DNA of 64,000 bases from Persicaria tinctoria (taxonomy: Eukaryota; Streptophyta; Magnoliopsida; Caryophyllales; Polygonaceae): contig JBANSL010000018.1 in the NCBI GenBank assembly GCA_037127255.1, positions 17,891,175 through 17,955,174 on the forward strand. The letters are read 5' to 3'. The first letter of the stretch is position 1; each line of letters opens with the position of its first letter. The position numbers and the translations under genes are program-made. Positions 48,187-58,687 of the stretch are shown here, one piece after another. The notes below the pieces were generated by a model, which was given only the letters and a program-made list of their open reading frames with translations, searched no databases and was not told where the DNA came from.

Positions 48187-49326
48187 TTATGACCCTATGA
48201 TTCCAAGACGCCAAATCTTCTCAAGACCATCTCCATTGCTACTAGTCTAGGTTGAATTGAGAAAGGGATGAGAAGATAGAAAAGAAAGAGGTGAGAAGTA
48301 GAGAAAGAGAGTTACAGACGAGAGAACTTGAGAGGAATTATTTGATTTCTATATTGATAATATGTCCTCGAGCTACAAGGATGTATTTATTTTATAGACC
48401 ATCTCAACCAAGCCATAAAAATGCTCTCATTCTATAAAGCCTTGTCTCAAGGCTTACAAGTGAACTAAGGCCATAACAATGCTCTCCTCCTATAGAGCCT
48501 TGTCTCAAGGCTTACAAGTGAACTAAGGCCATTTGTTATGTCCCAAAGCTTACCTATACAAGGTAAAAAATACACTAACTAAACTAAATTGCAAGTGCTA
48601 AAGTTTTGTCCCTTGCAGCCTCCTAATCCCTACACGTGCAATCCATGTCAACAACAATTTATGCAATATATACATGGCACCACTCAATAGTCCTCCTTCA
48701 TATTTAAGCCCACTGCAAGCTCCCATCATCTGCATCAATTGTAGTGGCAGCTTCCTTTATTAGCACTCCCTGCAAGCTTATGACAGCACCATCAAAACTA
48801 AGTCCCAGCAAGTCTTTACTCCTATATTCAATGGCCTGTAAGCTGAATTGGAACACTGTAATGATTCTATGACAACATCAATCATTGCACCAACTGACTT
48901 GCTTGTATTATGAATTTTACAGCCCCATGATCCCTTTTAGTAAGGCCTACATCCTCAAATTCAGGGACTAAACCCAACTGCGGTTTAGAGTGATAGCTAT
49001 GTAGGATAGCAACCACAATCTTCTCGTGACAGCTTGAGAAAGCCATACTAGAATCAAGTTCACCCCCCGGATCAAAAAACAAAATCATCTTCAACCCCTT
49101 ATGAACTCCAAATCGCAGCAGCATGTGACCAGCTAGTGATCCCCCTGGATCATAAACTAGCAATTTGAATGCATAGATCTCCCTGCAAGAATCAGTTCTC
49201 ATAGCTGAAATGCAACCCTATTGATCAGATGAAACCTCAATTTTAATGACTTGGATTCCACTTATAGCATGATCTAGTCCATCAAAAACACCACCTAGAC
49301 CAAATATAATTCTCAAGCCACTAATT
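48187..49326. other. Unclassified repeat region
   Basis: Starts TGTTATGACCC and contains a tandem duplication of about 64 bp (gccttgtctcaaggcttacaagtgaactaaggcca words at about 48441-48475 and 48501-48535). The 106-codon minus frame at 49202-48882 has a twice-occurring DPGG motif but no domain I recognise. The TG start and repeat content suggest LTR-type retrotransposon sequence, but I could not find a matching CA end with target duplication. Confidence 0.35.
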
Positions 49327-49568
49327 CACTACTAGAATTCTGTTATTTAACATCGGTCCATTAACACCAGTCAGAAAAATCTGTCATGTTAAACAATTTT
49401 TTAACATCGGTATTTAAATTTGAGAGATCAAAAACACAAAAGACATCACCCTATTTTTTTGACTGATGTTAAAATATTTTGTTCACAAAAATTTGTGCGG
49501 TGCGAATTAAAATGTTGAATTAATTTAAAACCCCGCTCAAGTAACCGCTTAAAAAACAAACGTTTCGG

Positions 49569-51625
49569 CTATATACACCGCAAATCCCCACGTCCTTAAG
49601 GACGTGCAAGTAGGGTGAGAGCCACCCGAAGCAGGACGTGCAAGCACGTTTTTTTTTTTAAAAACGGGCTTGCACGTCCTTAGGGACGTGCAAGCCCGTC
49701 TTCTAAAAGGCGAAAAGGACGTGCCTCTTCGTCTTCGTTCCTTCTTCGTCCAGAGTTATCGAGAGCGAGAGAGAGATTGCCGGAGAGAAATCGAGAGCGA
49801 GAGAGAGATTGCCGGAGAGAGAGAGAGGTCGCCGGAGAGAGAGAAAGAGAAAGAGATCGAGACAGAGAGATGGAGCCGGAGAGAGACGAGGTGGTGGTGG
49901 CTGAGGAGGTTGGTGGAGGGGCGGTGGAGCGGGTGGCCGGGGGAGGAGCAGGTGGGCTGGGGGAGGGGGTGGCGGTGGAGCAGGTGGCCGGGGGTGGTTG
50001 TGGGGCGGCGCCCATGGAGGTTGAGGAGGGTGGTGGTGGTGACGGTGGTGGCGGTGGAGACGCATCGCCGGCAGCGGCTGGTGGTGGTGGTGGTGATGGC
50101 GGCGGAGTGGCGGAGGCTGAACCGCCGCGGAAGCGGCGGTTTGCACGGACCGACATTGGAGGGTTTGTTACGGGATCCCTTGTGTCCATGAGATTCAGGC
50201 ATACGTCAACTCCGGTACTCCGATACCCGCCGAGGACATCCACCCGTTCTGGATGGATTTGACATGGACTGACCTCGACGACACCCCACTGCCGTATGAG
50301 CTGTCATCTTCATACACGGCTTCCAACGATGTATGCGAGGATGAGCTGCACCCACCCTCATCAGCAAGCGTCCGAAGGAAGGGGAGGCCTCGGGGGTCGA
50401 GGAATGCCTGCAGAACCAACCCGTTGCCATACGAGGAGGTAAGGGAAAGGTTTGAGAGAGAAGAAGCGCGTGCTGCTCGAAATGCTGCTCGGCCTCGTCC
50501 ACAAGCGACCTCAGCTCGACGTGGACGTGATGATGTGTTCGGAGGGTTTAACTGGGGTCGAAACAACGTTGATCCCTTCATGCTCGGTCATATTCAGACG
50601 GTGAGGGACACTGTTGGAGATGGTCATTGTGGCTACCGTGCTTTGGCGGCTTTGACATCACCGATCGGCGAGACTGCTTTCCCGGAACTCAAAACGTTAC
50701 TATGCAATCACTTGGAGGATCACGCCGATCTGTACGCCGGTTGTTATACGGGAGAGTACCCATTCCAGCAGTTCGTCGACTACCAGAGATGGGCCGGAGC
50801 CACACATGGTGATAGGAGACGGTGGATAGAGCTACCCATCATGGGTTTAGTATTTGCGACGGTATATCAGATTCCTCTCGTCGTCCTAGCTTGGCATCAT
50901 CCGTTCACATGTCTCCCCATGATCTCGCCGACACATGCTAACAACCCTCAATCAGCAACTCTTGGTGTAGCCTGCATCGGAAACCAAGACCATTTTGCCG
51001 CGGTACGACTTCAAACGTCTTTTTTATTACCTATTCATGCTTTTCATACATATGTCAATACTCTAACTCTAAATTTTGGTTCTCATAGATCTAGTTGCGT
51101 CCTAACGCTCCTCTTCCGCCGCCTCCACTAGAATGGGTCGAACATCATCATCCGAGCGTCGAAGGATGGGATGCTCCGTTTCAAGCTCAGATTGAGAGAT
51201 TTAGAGCCTTGCGTGCCGAGTCCGGCCGTCCTTTACTATTTTCCTAGATTGTATTCCACAACTTCATTAAAATTATGAATGTAAACCTTTTTTTCCGTTC
51301 CTTGTAACGTTATTCGCATATTATCCGAATGAAAACCTTAACAATTCTTGTGTTCTGTTTAATATGACCCTAAATCCTTCAAATCCACTAGCTAAACACA
51401 ATTTTATCAATTAACATTACAAAACCGTCGGAAAACCTAAACCCTAACCCTAAACCCTAAACCCTAAATGCAAAACCCTAACTAGGGTTTGCACGTCCTT
51501 AACAACGTGCAAACATTGCACGTCCTTAAGGACGTGCAAGACATTTTTAGCGGACGTGCACCGTCCCAGACTTGCACGTCCTTAAGGACGTGCAAATCCT
51601 TAATCCGAATTTGCGGTGTATATAG
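49569..51625. mobile_element. OTU-protease-bearing DNA transposon, palindrome-rich ends
   Basis: Inverted ends CTATATACACCGCAAAT (49569-49585) and its exact inverse (51609-51625). Next to both ends stand repeated palindromes of the form cttgcacgtccttaaggacg followed by tgcaag (49591-49610, 49666-49697, 51489-51513, 51516-51540, 51570-51595). It encodes the OTU protein at 50253-51247, preceded by a long GAGA/GGTGG low-complexity leader. A telomere-like ccctaaaccctaaaccctaaa run lies at about 51449-51475. No transposase is seen, so it is non-autonomous; superfamily uncertain. Confidence 0.6.
50253..51247 (+). CDS. OTU-domain cysteine protease (transposon-borne)
   Basis: Exons 50253-51002 and 51095-51247, phase 0 (donor GCG|GTACGA, acceptor ATCTAG), 300 residues from this ATG. 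The OTU domain has the catalytic Cys in VGDGHCGYRALA and the catalytic His in IGNQDHFAA; between them are the usual helices (LLCNHLEDHADLY, WIELPIMGLVFATVYQIPLV). The second exon gives LRPNAPLPPPPLEW and a short tail. OTU proteases cleave ubiquitin or related chains; this subtype is common in plant transposons. The protein may start further upstream, because the frame is open before the ATG (VNSGTPIPAEDIHPFWMDL). Both active-site residues are present, so it may be catalytically competent. Confidence 0.78.
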
Positions 51626-53304
51626 TGACACCCAAAACAAAACCCTATTCTACTCCATTTCTTACCCAGGTTCCCAAATCCCACTTCCCCGACTATATAT
51701 GTGTTTCTTCTACTCTCCTCTCTAGCATAGAACGTCCATCTCCAAATCTGCTTCACCTTAAGACACCGCCCTGCATTCCCCGACTATAGGCTGTGTTTTC
51801 CGTCTCAATTTTTTTAAGAGGTGGAGATTATTTTTACGGGGTGGAAGAGATGGAGATATATTTTACGGGGTGGAAAGGATGGGGATGAAATTCACAAAGT
51901 ATCTCGTATGATGTTTGGTTGATTGAGGGTTATTGAAGGTGGAAATCAAGTAAATTACCAATATTGCCCTCAAAATTTTTTTTGGCTGTGCTTTTACCCT
52001 TCGCCCTTCTGCTTGCAGTTCCCGACCAGCACTTGAAGGAGGGGAAGCCTGCGTCGACGTCCTTTGACTCCTCCGAGCAGATCCGGCCTTTCTGCTTCAC
52101 CGCAGCCGACGACAACGCAAGGGAGGATTCCGCTTGAGCCCCCAACGGCGCAGACATGTGAGTTTCTCCTTCTCTCCCTCCAACCCCTTTGAAATGGATG
52201 GATTGTGTTGATAGGGTTTGCCATGGGGGGTTCCGACTTTGGACTCCTGAAATTCTGAAGAGGTTGCTGCAATTTCCCTTTGTTCTTGGTAGTTTCGAAT
52301 TCCAATAGTTCAAAATCACATTCATATAGGCACTGCTACCCCCAAATCCTCCTGCTATGTCGAAAATCTGGCAACTGGTTAACGGCTGTGCTTCTGAAAT
52401 TTCCCTTTGTCGTCTGTGTAATATGAAACCTGTAAAGAGAATTGTTTTAGAACTTGTATACATTTAAGATCTTGTAGGCACTGCTACCCCCAAATTCTCC
52501 TGGCTATGTCTCAAATCTGGCAACTTGTATACATTTAACAAAATAATCTGTCATCAATTGACTGGAGTTCACTTTAATACATTTAAGATCTGTTAGAACT
52601 TGTACACCTGCACATATAAGACATGTGTATCCAAAACTTAACCATAGTTATCTATATTTGCATAACGTGTAAAACAATATCACTGCACTAGTGCAAATAA
52701 GGCTTATGATGATCAACAGAATCCCGTATGCATAGCTAAGGCAGCACTACTACATATGTGATTCTTTATGTTTGCATTTTTTAAATTTACCTTATGTCCA
52801 GTTCCCAAATAGCTCCCAAACTCCACTCATTTTAATTTTGTCGATTTCTCCCAAATACTGATAGGTGATGTGCTTGATTTCAATTACCTGCTTCGATTGT
52901 TAGGATAAGATGTTGTTCCACTGTCAAACGTTAGTGGCAATCTCAATTTTATTCAATATTAGCAATCTCATTTTTAGTGAATATTGGTGATTTCAATTAC
53001 CTGCTTGAATTGTTAGGATAAGATGTTGTTCCAATGTCCAATTGCCTATAATTATCCTATGAATTTGTAGTTAACAGTTTTGTGAGCTGGATTTTTTATG
53101 TTAGTTGATGCATGGTATGTTAATGTCTAAAAGTCCTACATCTGATGCGTTCATGTAGTACAGCGGATGCTTTAGGTAAGTGTAGGTGTCGCTATTTTCC
53201 CGATTGCGTGCACTTTCCATGTTATCCGTTATTGCTTAAGAGTCCTACGTGATCTGAACTAATACATTGCCGTTGTTAGTTTCGTGGGTGGAGGATTTGT
53301 GAGC

Positions 53305-54547
53305 ATGGCACCTAAAAAACCAAATAACCCCAGCGACACATCGGCCCCGAAACAAACCCCGTTCTACTGGACGTCTGAACTATCCAAGACCCTTGTCGAA
53401 CTCCTACTCGCTTACCAGCAATCTGTTGGTAGAGAGCAACCGATTGCGTGGAAGAAGTTGAAGGATGAATTTGAGGCGTCGACCGGAAAGAAGTGCAATT
53501 TCCACACTTTAAAAAACCATAACCGGGACATGAAGGCGGACTGGTCAAAGTGGAAAGCCCTCAAACACGGGGAGACGGGCCTCGGATGGGATGCAACAAA
53601 GGGGACCATCGCCGCGACAGATGAGTGGTGGGCTAAGAAACTCAAGGTACGTCGTCGTCATTGTTGTCGTTACGTTCATATGTCGCAATCGTATTTCGAT
53701 GTGTGGTGGTCCCATGTCTTCCCGTTATGGCCAGGGTCATCCCGAGTTCAGTCGCTTTCGGAAGAAGGGTGTCCCCCCCGAGCTAGAGGAGTTATGGACC
53801 CAATTGTATGACGGAGCAGTCGCCACGGGGGAGTACTGCATCGCCCCCTCCATGGCCGCCTCGGAAGGGCGCCATGGAGAAGAACGACATGACGATCATA
53901 GCGGCTATGCCGATGACAATGATTACAGCTGCGATGATGAGGATGGGGACGAGAGGGACTGTGGGTCTCAAGTCGACCCACTGCTGAGGGGAGGTGAGTA
54001 CATAGAGGAACTGGATGACCTCTTTCCTCACCCGTCGGTGCATGTCACTCCCACACCCGAGGGAGACGGCGTTGGTGATAACACATGTGAGAGGCCCACT
54101 CCCACTGCTCCCCATGTACGTGCATCAGGGTCCACTCCGGGACATCTGAATAGGGGTAAGCGCCCTGTCAGACCCGATTCCACAAGTACTCAGGACCCGG
54201 GAAAGCGGAGCCAGCGGAGGTCGTCGGGCTCAAGGTTGTTTGAGCAGCATGTGGAGAACGAGAAGGGGACAAACAACTTGATACCTTCCCTGTTGGTTCC
54301 TGACGAGGCTTCTTCTACAAAGCTTATTACCCATATCACAGCCGACGCCCTGCACATCGTCGAAGAAATGGTAAGGGAAGGCCTACTGACTATGGGGGAG
54401 CCCCTCTGGTCCTTCACGGTATCCCTCATGCGCGATCTGGAGCAGCGCGACCTCTTCATGAATCTCAACCAGAACGACGCCAGGCTGAAGTGGTTGGAAT
54501 GGGTATACCACATGGAAGATGGCCGTCTTACAATTCCTAAGAAGTAG
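53305..54547 (+). CDS. Myb/SANT-like DNA-binding protein of the Harbinger element
   Basis: Exons 53305-53646 and 53735-54547, phase 0 (AAG|GTACGT, CCAG|GG), 384 residues. Residues about 15-115 form a Myb/SANT-like domain (FYWTSELSKTLVELLLAY, AWKKLKDEFEASTGKKC, LKNHNRDMKADWSKWKAL, GLGWDATKGTIAATDEWW). The middle is acidic and low in complexity, followed by a basic patch (KRPVRPDS, GKRSQRRSSGSRLFE) and a C-terminal helical part. PIF/Harbinger elements encode such a Myb-like protein, which recruits the transposase to the ends. Start chosen at the ATG of MAPKKPNN. The reading frame is intact. Confidence 0.8.
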
Positions 54548-54882
54548 AGTGTCTGACGCCAGGCTGTGGTTTGTCGACTTTGGACACCTTGTTTTTCGTA
54601 CGTAGACACTTTTATGTCATGCCGGCTGGAATACTTTCTATGTTACGTTTGATTTAGTTCAAGGACATCTGTTCCGAGAGGAACGCGTTGAGTCGTAGAT
54701 TCTATGAATTTGTGTGCTTCGTACTGGTTTTTACTCTCGTGTTTGTACGATGTGTAGGTCAGCAACATATAAAGTGAGTCAACGTTCTTGATGCTTGGTT
54801 GTGGACATCATTTGGTTGTTGTATTCTTATTCATGCTTGAGCCGTAGATTCTATGACTTCTGTGTGTTTTACTCTATAATTC

Positions 54883-55887
54883 ATGTTATTTACCATCATT
54901 TGTTATTTACCATGTTATTTACCAGCAACATATAAAGTGGCCGCTTCGTACTGGTTTTTAGTCTCGTGTTTGGTGAACCATCGCAGGACGATCGCTGAAC
55001 GTAATAGGGAACGCCGTAGACATAATCGGCGATTGGTGGCGCTTTTGCTCATCAGGAAGAAACGGGCGACTCCAATGGTCGAGTACTACACGAAATACAT
55101 TCATAGGATCCCCTGCTACACATCGCCGTACACGGGGGCGAATTGGGTCGACGATATTCTAACGCACCCGTCGGAGGTCAGGTCTGTCAACGCCTTCCGC
55201 ATGGAGAAGCACGTCTTCCGTCGGCTTTGCGGTGTCTTAGAGCATAGGTATGGCCTCCGTGGATCGGTGCAGCTATCGGTCACGGAGAAGGTTGCCATCT
55301 TCGTTCATACGATGGCCGTGGGAGCAAGCCAACGCACCGCCTCTGAGCGTTTCCAGCGGTCGACGCATACGATATCTGAGGCGATTGGCGATGTGCTTGA
55401 AGCTGTTGTTGGAAGATCACGAGGCTTTGTTGGGCTAGCAAAGGACGTCATCAAGCCGGCCGATCCCACTTTCCGTGAAGTTTCTGCTCGCATTAGAGAC
55501 GACAGAAGGTACTGACCCTTCTTCCAGGGCTGTATAGGGGCGATAGACGGAACCCACATCGAGTGTACAATACCAGTCGAACAACAACAACGATTTCGGG
55601 GACGGAAAGGCATTTGTACATTCAACGTCATGGCAGTATGCGACTTCGATCTGCACTTCACATTCATATCGGTCGGATGGGAAGGAAGTGCGCACGACGC
55701 CCGGGTATTTGATCATGCGTTGCGGAACCCCAGCTTGAACTTCCCCCATCCCCCACCGGGTCGCTACTACGTATGTGACAAGGGCTATCCAGAACGGGAG
55801 GGTTACTTGGTACCGTACAACAACACGAAATATCACCGTCCGACGTTTCAGGCAGAGGCCCCATCGAACGAGAAGGAATCCTCCTAG
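54883..55887 (+). pseudogene. PIF/Harbinger transposase (DDE_Tnp_4), nonsense and truncated
   Basis: A continuous frame interrupted by TGA at 55513-55515. The in-frame ATG at 55075 (MVEYYTKYIHRIPCY) is a likely start; the frame opens at 54883. Before the stop: helix-turn-helix-like region (VFRRLCGVLEHRYGL, VAIFVHTMAVGASQRTASER). After it: CIGAIDGTHIECTIP with the first Asp, GWEGSAHDARVF with the second Asp, YYVCDKGYP...GYLVPY. The stop falls where the family has Trp (RYWPFF), so TGG to TGA is the simple explanation. After YHRPTFQ the protein ends at TAG, and the final catalytic Glu region (HSSLRNVIER type) is missing. It cannot encode an active transposase. Confidence 0.85.
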
Positions 55888-55995
55888 GGGTCGAACAACA
55901 CAAAGAAAACACGTAGCAGTTGACGTATGTGTACATATATGGATATTTAGTCATCTATATACATCGTAACAAACTTGAGACATGAAATCACATAC

Positions 55996-56301
55996 CCTAA
56001 TTTTGTTTTCCCACCATTCAGTAGGGGCATTGACGCATCCGGTTTCCGCATCCCAACCGACCCTTAGCTCCCCACGTGTGAAATTTTGCCACAGGCACCA
56101 CAGGGTCTTAAGTTCGCTTCGCCTGTTCTTCAGGTGCTGGGGATGAAGGTCCTTCCCAGTAGCGGCCTTGAACTGGCTTGCTATATGGCGCCAGCTAATT
56201 GGAAGATCTGCTCCATGTTCCGATTCATACGAAATCAAAGTATGAAGTAGCGTGCTCGTCAATTCGTCATTCCACAACATAAACCTACTGCTCGAGGCCA
56301 T
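55996..56301 (-). pseudogene. Second Myb/SANT-like domain exon (orphan)
   Basis: 102 codons from ATG: MASSSRFMLWNDELTSTLLH, SWRHIASQFKAATGKDL, LKNRRSELKTLWCLW, VGWDAETGCVNAPTEWWENK, then an AGG|GTATGT donor at the same place as in the plus-strand Myb gene. No second exon is found: the downstream side runs directly into the 3' end of the transposase frame. It is a paralogous first exon facing the other way, brought in by a rearrangement or by a second element. Confidence 0.7.
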
Positions 56302-57027
56302 TTTAAGCTACCAAGCTCAACTATGAAGACGATATGCGAGTAGAGGATGATTGAAGAGTGGTATGTGTCTTGTGACCATGCTTCTTATCTATATACTGTA
56401 AGATGGGGCCTTGTACATAATTTTAGAGATATGGTGTCATTGATTTTCTGAAGAGGAGATACGTGAACACATGATTTTACTATTTCTATATTAATTGGGT
56501 GGTTGAAATTACAGTGCACATACAAGAAGACAATATGGTGTGATTGCATCCTTGTCTTATATGATATGAAATTATGCAAAAGGAGGAGTTGTACCTAAAA
56601 ACTTAATTAGTCCAAACCATAAAGGGGCATACATCGAATTGCTCCATAAACTACAAGTGCAACGTCTAATGTCGGAACGACCTAAGGCTTAACGTGCACA
56701 GTTCAGTCACACATACAACACATGAAGGTCGGAACGACCTTCATATCATAATGTCATCACACAATTAATCCCTGACATCACCGTTGGCTTCGATGCGTGG
56801 GAGACATACAAAAAACAGCATCGAAACCACACCCACGGGGATTGAGACAAAAAGGGATTCCCCGGACAACCAAAATGTACACAACGGTGATGTTAGGGGG
56901 AACGGTCAATGTTTTCAGCCTTACACGCAGCTACACAAAATGCAGGCAGACAACCGTCAATTACTTGCAAGGTTTAGGCTACATACTATATACAACATTA
57001 CCTTCATGGACTCCACCATCGCCGACA

Positions 57028-57607
57028 TCAGGTAAGGCGGTGGACTATGACAGCCAACAACCCGAAGATAGCCACTAAGGCGAAGAGCAATGCAACTGTA
57101 AGGGCAATCTTCTTCTCGTCCGACTCCTGAAGCCTGGCCCAAAGTGTGACGACGTAGGTAGAGAGGGAAGAAACCCTCTCCATCAGCTCCTGGATGGTGG
57201 CATCAGAAATTACTAGCTGACGGTCACGGTCCTCCAGAAAACCCTCCAGCTGGAATATGCGCTCTTGCAGGACCTCAGTTGGATCGTTCAAGTCAGGAAG
57301 TTCGGGGCCGTTGTTCGAGCTACCGTGATCGTCACTAGTTGGGGGGGGGGGGGTGACAGGTTCATTGGACGGCCCTCCCACCTCGTGATGATCCCACTAC
57401 ATTGACACATAAAATGGTGGGTCAGTAGCTTATATGAAATTTTGGTGAAGAACTATATGGATATGATTAACATCTACTCAAACAAGGCAAGTGGTTAGGA
57501 CTCACATTGTCCGGATAGCCGTAGGGGTAGTCCCCCCTAATCCACCAGTATGCATCTGGATCTCCCGATTGGTAGCTGAAGTCAGAGTCGGAGTCCGAGT
57601 TCACCAT
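57028..57607 (-). CDS. Small coiled-coil protein with a C-terminal membrane anchor
   Basis: Exons 57607-57506 and 57396-57028, phase 0 (AAT|GTGAGT, TGTAG|TGG), 156 residues. The first exon is acidic and aromatic (MVNSDSDSDFSYQSGDPDAY, WWIRGDYPYGYP). The second has a Pro run coded by a poly-G/poly-C tract, then a coiled coil of about 60 residues (EVLQERIFQLEGFLEDRDRQ, IQELMERVSSL) and a hydrophobic end (ALTVALLFALVAIFGLLAVI) four residues before the stop, as in tail-anchored proteins. I know no Harbinger function for it. Coiled coil plus terminal anchor is also found in plant GRF-type zinc-finger proteins, but no zinc finger is visible here. Confidence 0.55.
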
Positions 57608-58687
57608 GGTAATCTAATACACATGAAAATTAACACAACATATGGAGGGTGTAAGGCATTAGCACAACCAACAAAACAATGAACGATGTAAATGAAAGGT
57701 CCCAAAATTCATCTAACAAACCTCAGCCAGCCATATTATGAAATGGAAGTCTATAATCTAGCAAGTTCACAAGGAGCAGATATTACATCGAGTTTTCGTT
57801 CAAATCAAATCAGCATAAGCAATGAGTGCACATTGAATTTAACATGTGAAAGTGAATGCACATGGGCAAACAAAGAGCAACACACAAGGCTGTGTTTTCT
57901 CAGCTGGTAAGAGCACAAATGCAGCATTACCACCCCTAAAATCACATGCAAAAAGTAATGTCTATCCCTAACAATCAACCTCAATTGCATACCCATTAAC
58001 CAACATATGAACGTCCTTTCAGAACAAGAAATTGGGACATCAAAAGTATCAATCGAAAGAACCAATGTGAAACCTTGAAAAGCCCCAAATTGGAGCCTTT
58101 ATCAGAAACCCTAATGTCGAAAATCTCGACGGCATTCAACTGAACTATGGCAACCATCGACGCCATTAGCCTGGAATCAGCAATTCGACATTCACAACAC
58201 CAATACAAGTTCAAACACACAACAATCACGGACGACATTGGACTGTGTGAAGGTGTCGAAACCTCTTCAAAGAAGAGAACAGCAACCGAACACGACAGCA
58301 CAAGGAAGACGACCACACAAACACACACCCAGATCGACGCTAGAGGACAGAGCCTTACCTTGTCGTCGGAGATTGCTTCGCCTCGCCGGTGAGGGATCGT
58401 TCTTCTTCGATTGCTGCTCTCGCCTTCGTCGTCGCCTGCTGCAGCTCTCTCCTCTCGATTTTTCTAGGGTTGTGGTATGTTGAGGGGCAAATCGGGATCT
58501 TTGAGATCCTCCATCCCGTCTACCTTGCCCCCCAAGGTAGGAAAATCCGCCCATCTCCACCCAGATCCACCTCCGTATCACTCCCCAGTTCCACCCCATC
58601 CATCTCCTGCCAAACGCGCCTTGCAGCAGATCCACCCCCTATCTCCAACTGCTCCATCCCTTTAATGAAGGACGGAAAACACAGCCT

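Larger units (their letters stand above)
51789..58687. mobile_element. PIF/Harbinger-type transposon
   Basis: Inverted ends GGCTGTGTTTTCCGTC (51789) and gacggaaaacacagcc (to 58687), set in TA-rich flanks (tata | tatg), so the 3-bp target duplication cannot be fixed. Contents: a plus-strand Myb/SANT-like gene, a plus-strand Harbinger transposase with a nonsense codon and missing C-terminus, a minus-strand Myb/SANT-like exon and a minus-strand coiled-coil membrane protein. Total about 6.9 kb. The flanking host sequence tatgtgtttcttctactctc occurs on both the left (51697) and right (58688) sides. Confidence 0.7.

Noticed and set aside
49670..50262. Several long overlapping frames rich in RERERD, GGGG or PPPP on both strands.
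   Set aside because: They come from GAGAGA and GGTGGT low-complexity DNA, open in many frames at once. Part of the plus strand may be leader or N-terminal coding sequence of the OTU gene, but I cannot choose the frame.
51445..51480. Interstitial telomere repeat.
   Set aside because: Only about three ccctaaa units; too short to indicate a chromosome fusion or telomere.
53647..53811. Read-through frame past the Myb exon 1 donor.
   Set aside because: Joining at the GTACGT donor gives a continuous protein (KKLKGHPEFSRF) typical of the family, while the read-through runs into intron.
55510..55533. A 20-odd-nt intron (AG|GTACTGACCC...CCAG) that would remove the transposase stop codon.
   Set aside because: It is far below plant minimum intron size, and the sequence across it (RYxPFFQ) matches the family if TGA was TGG. 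A nonsense mutation is simpler.
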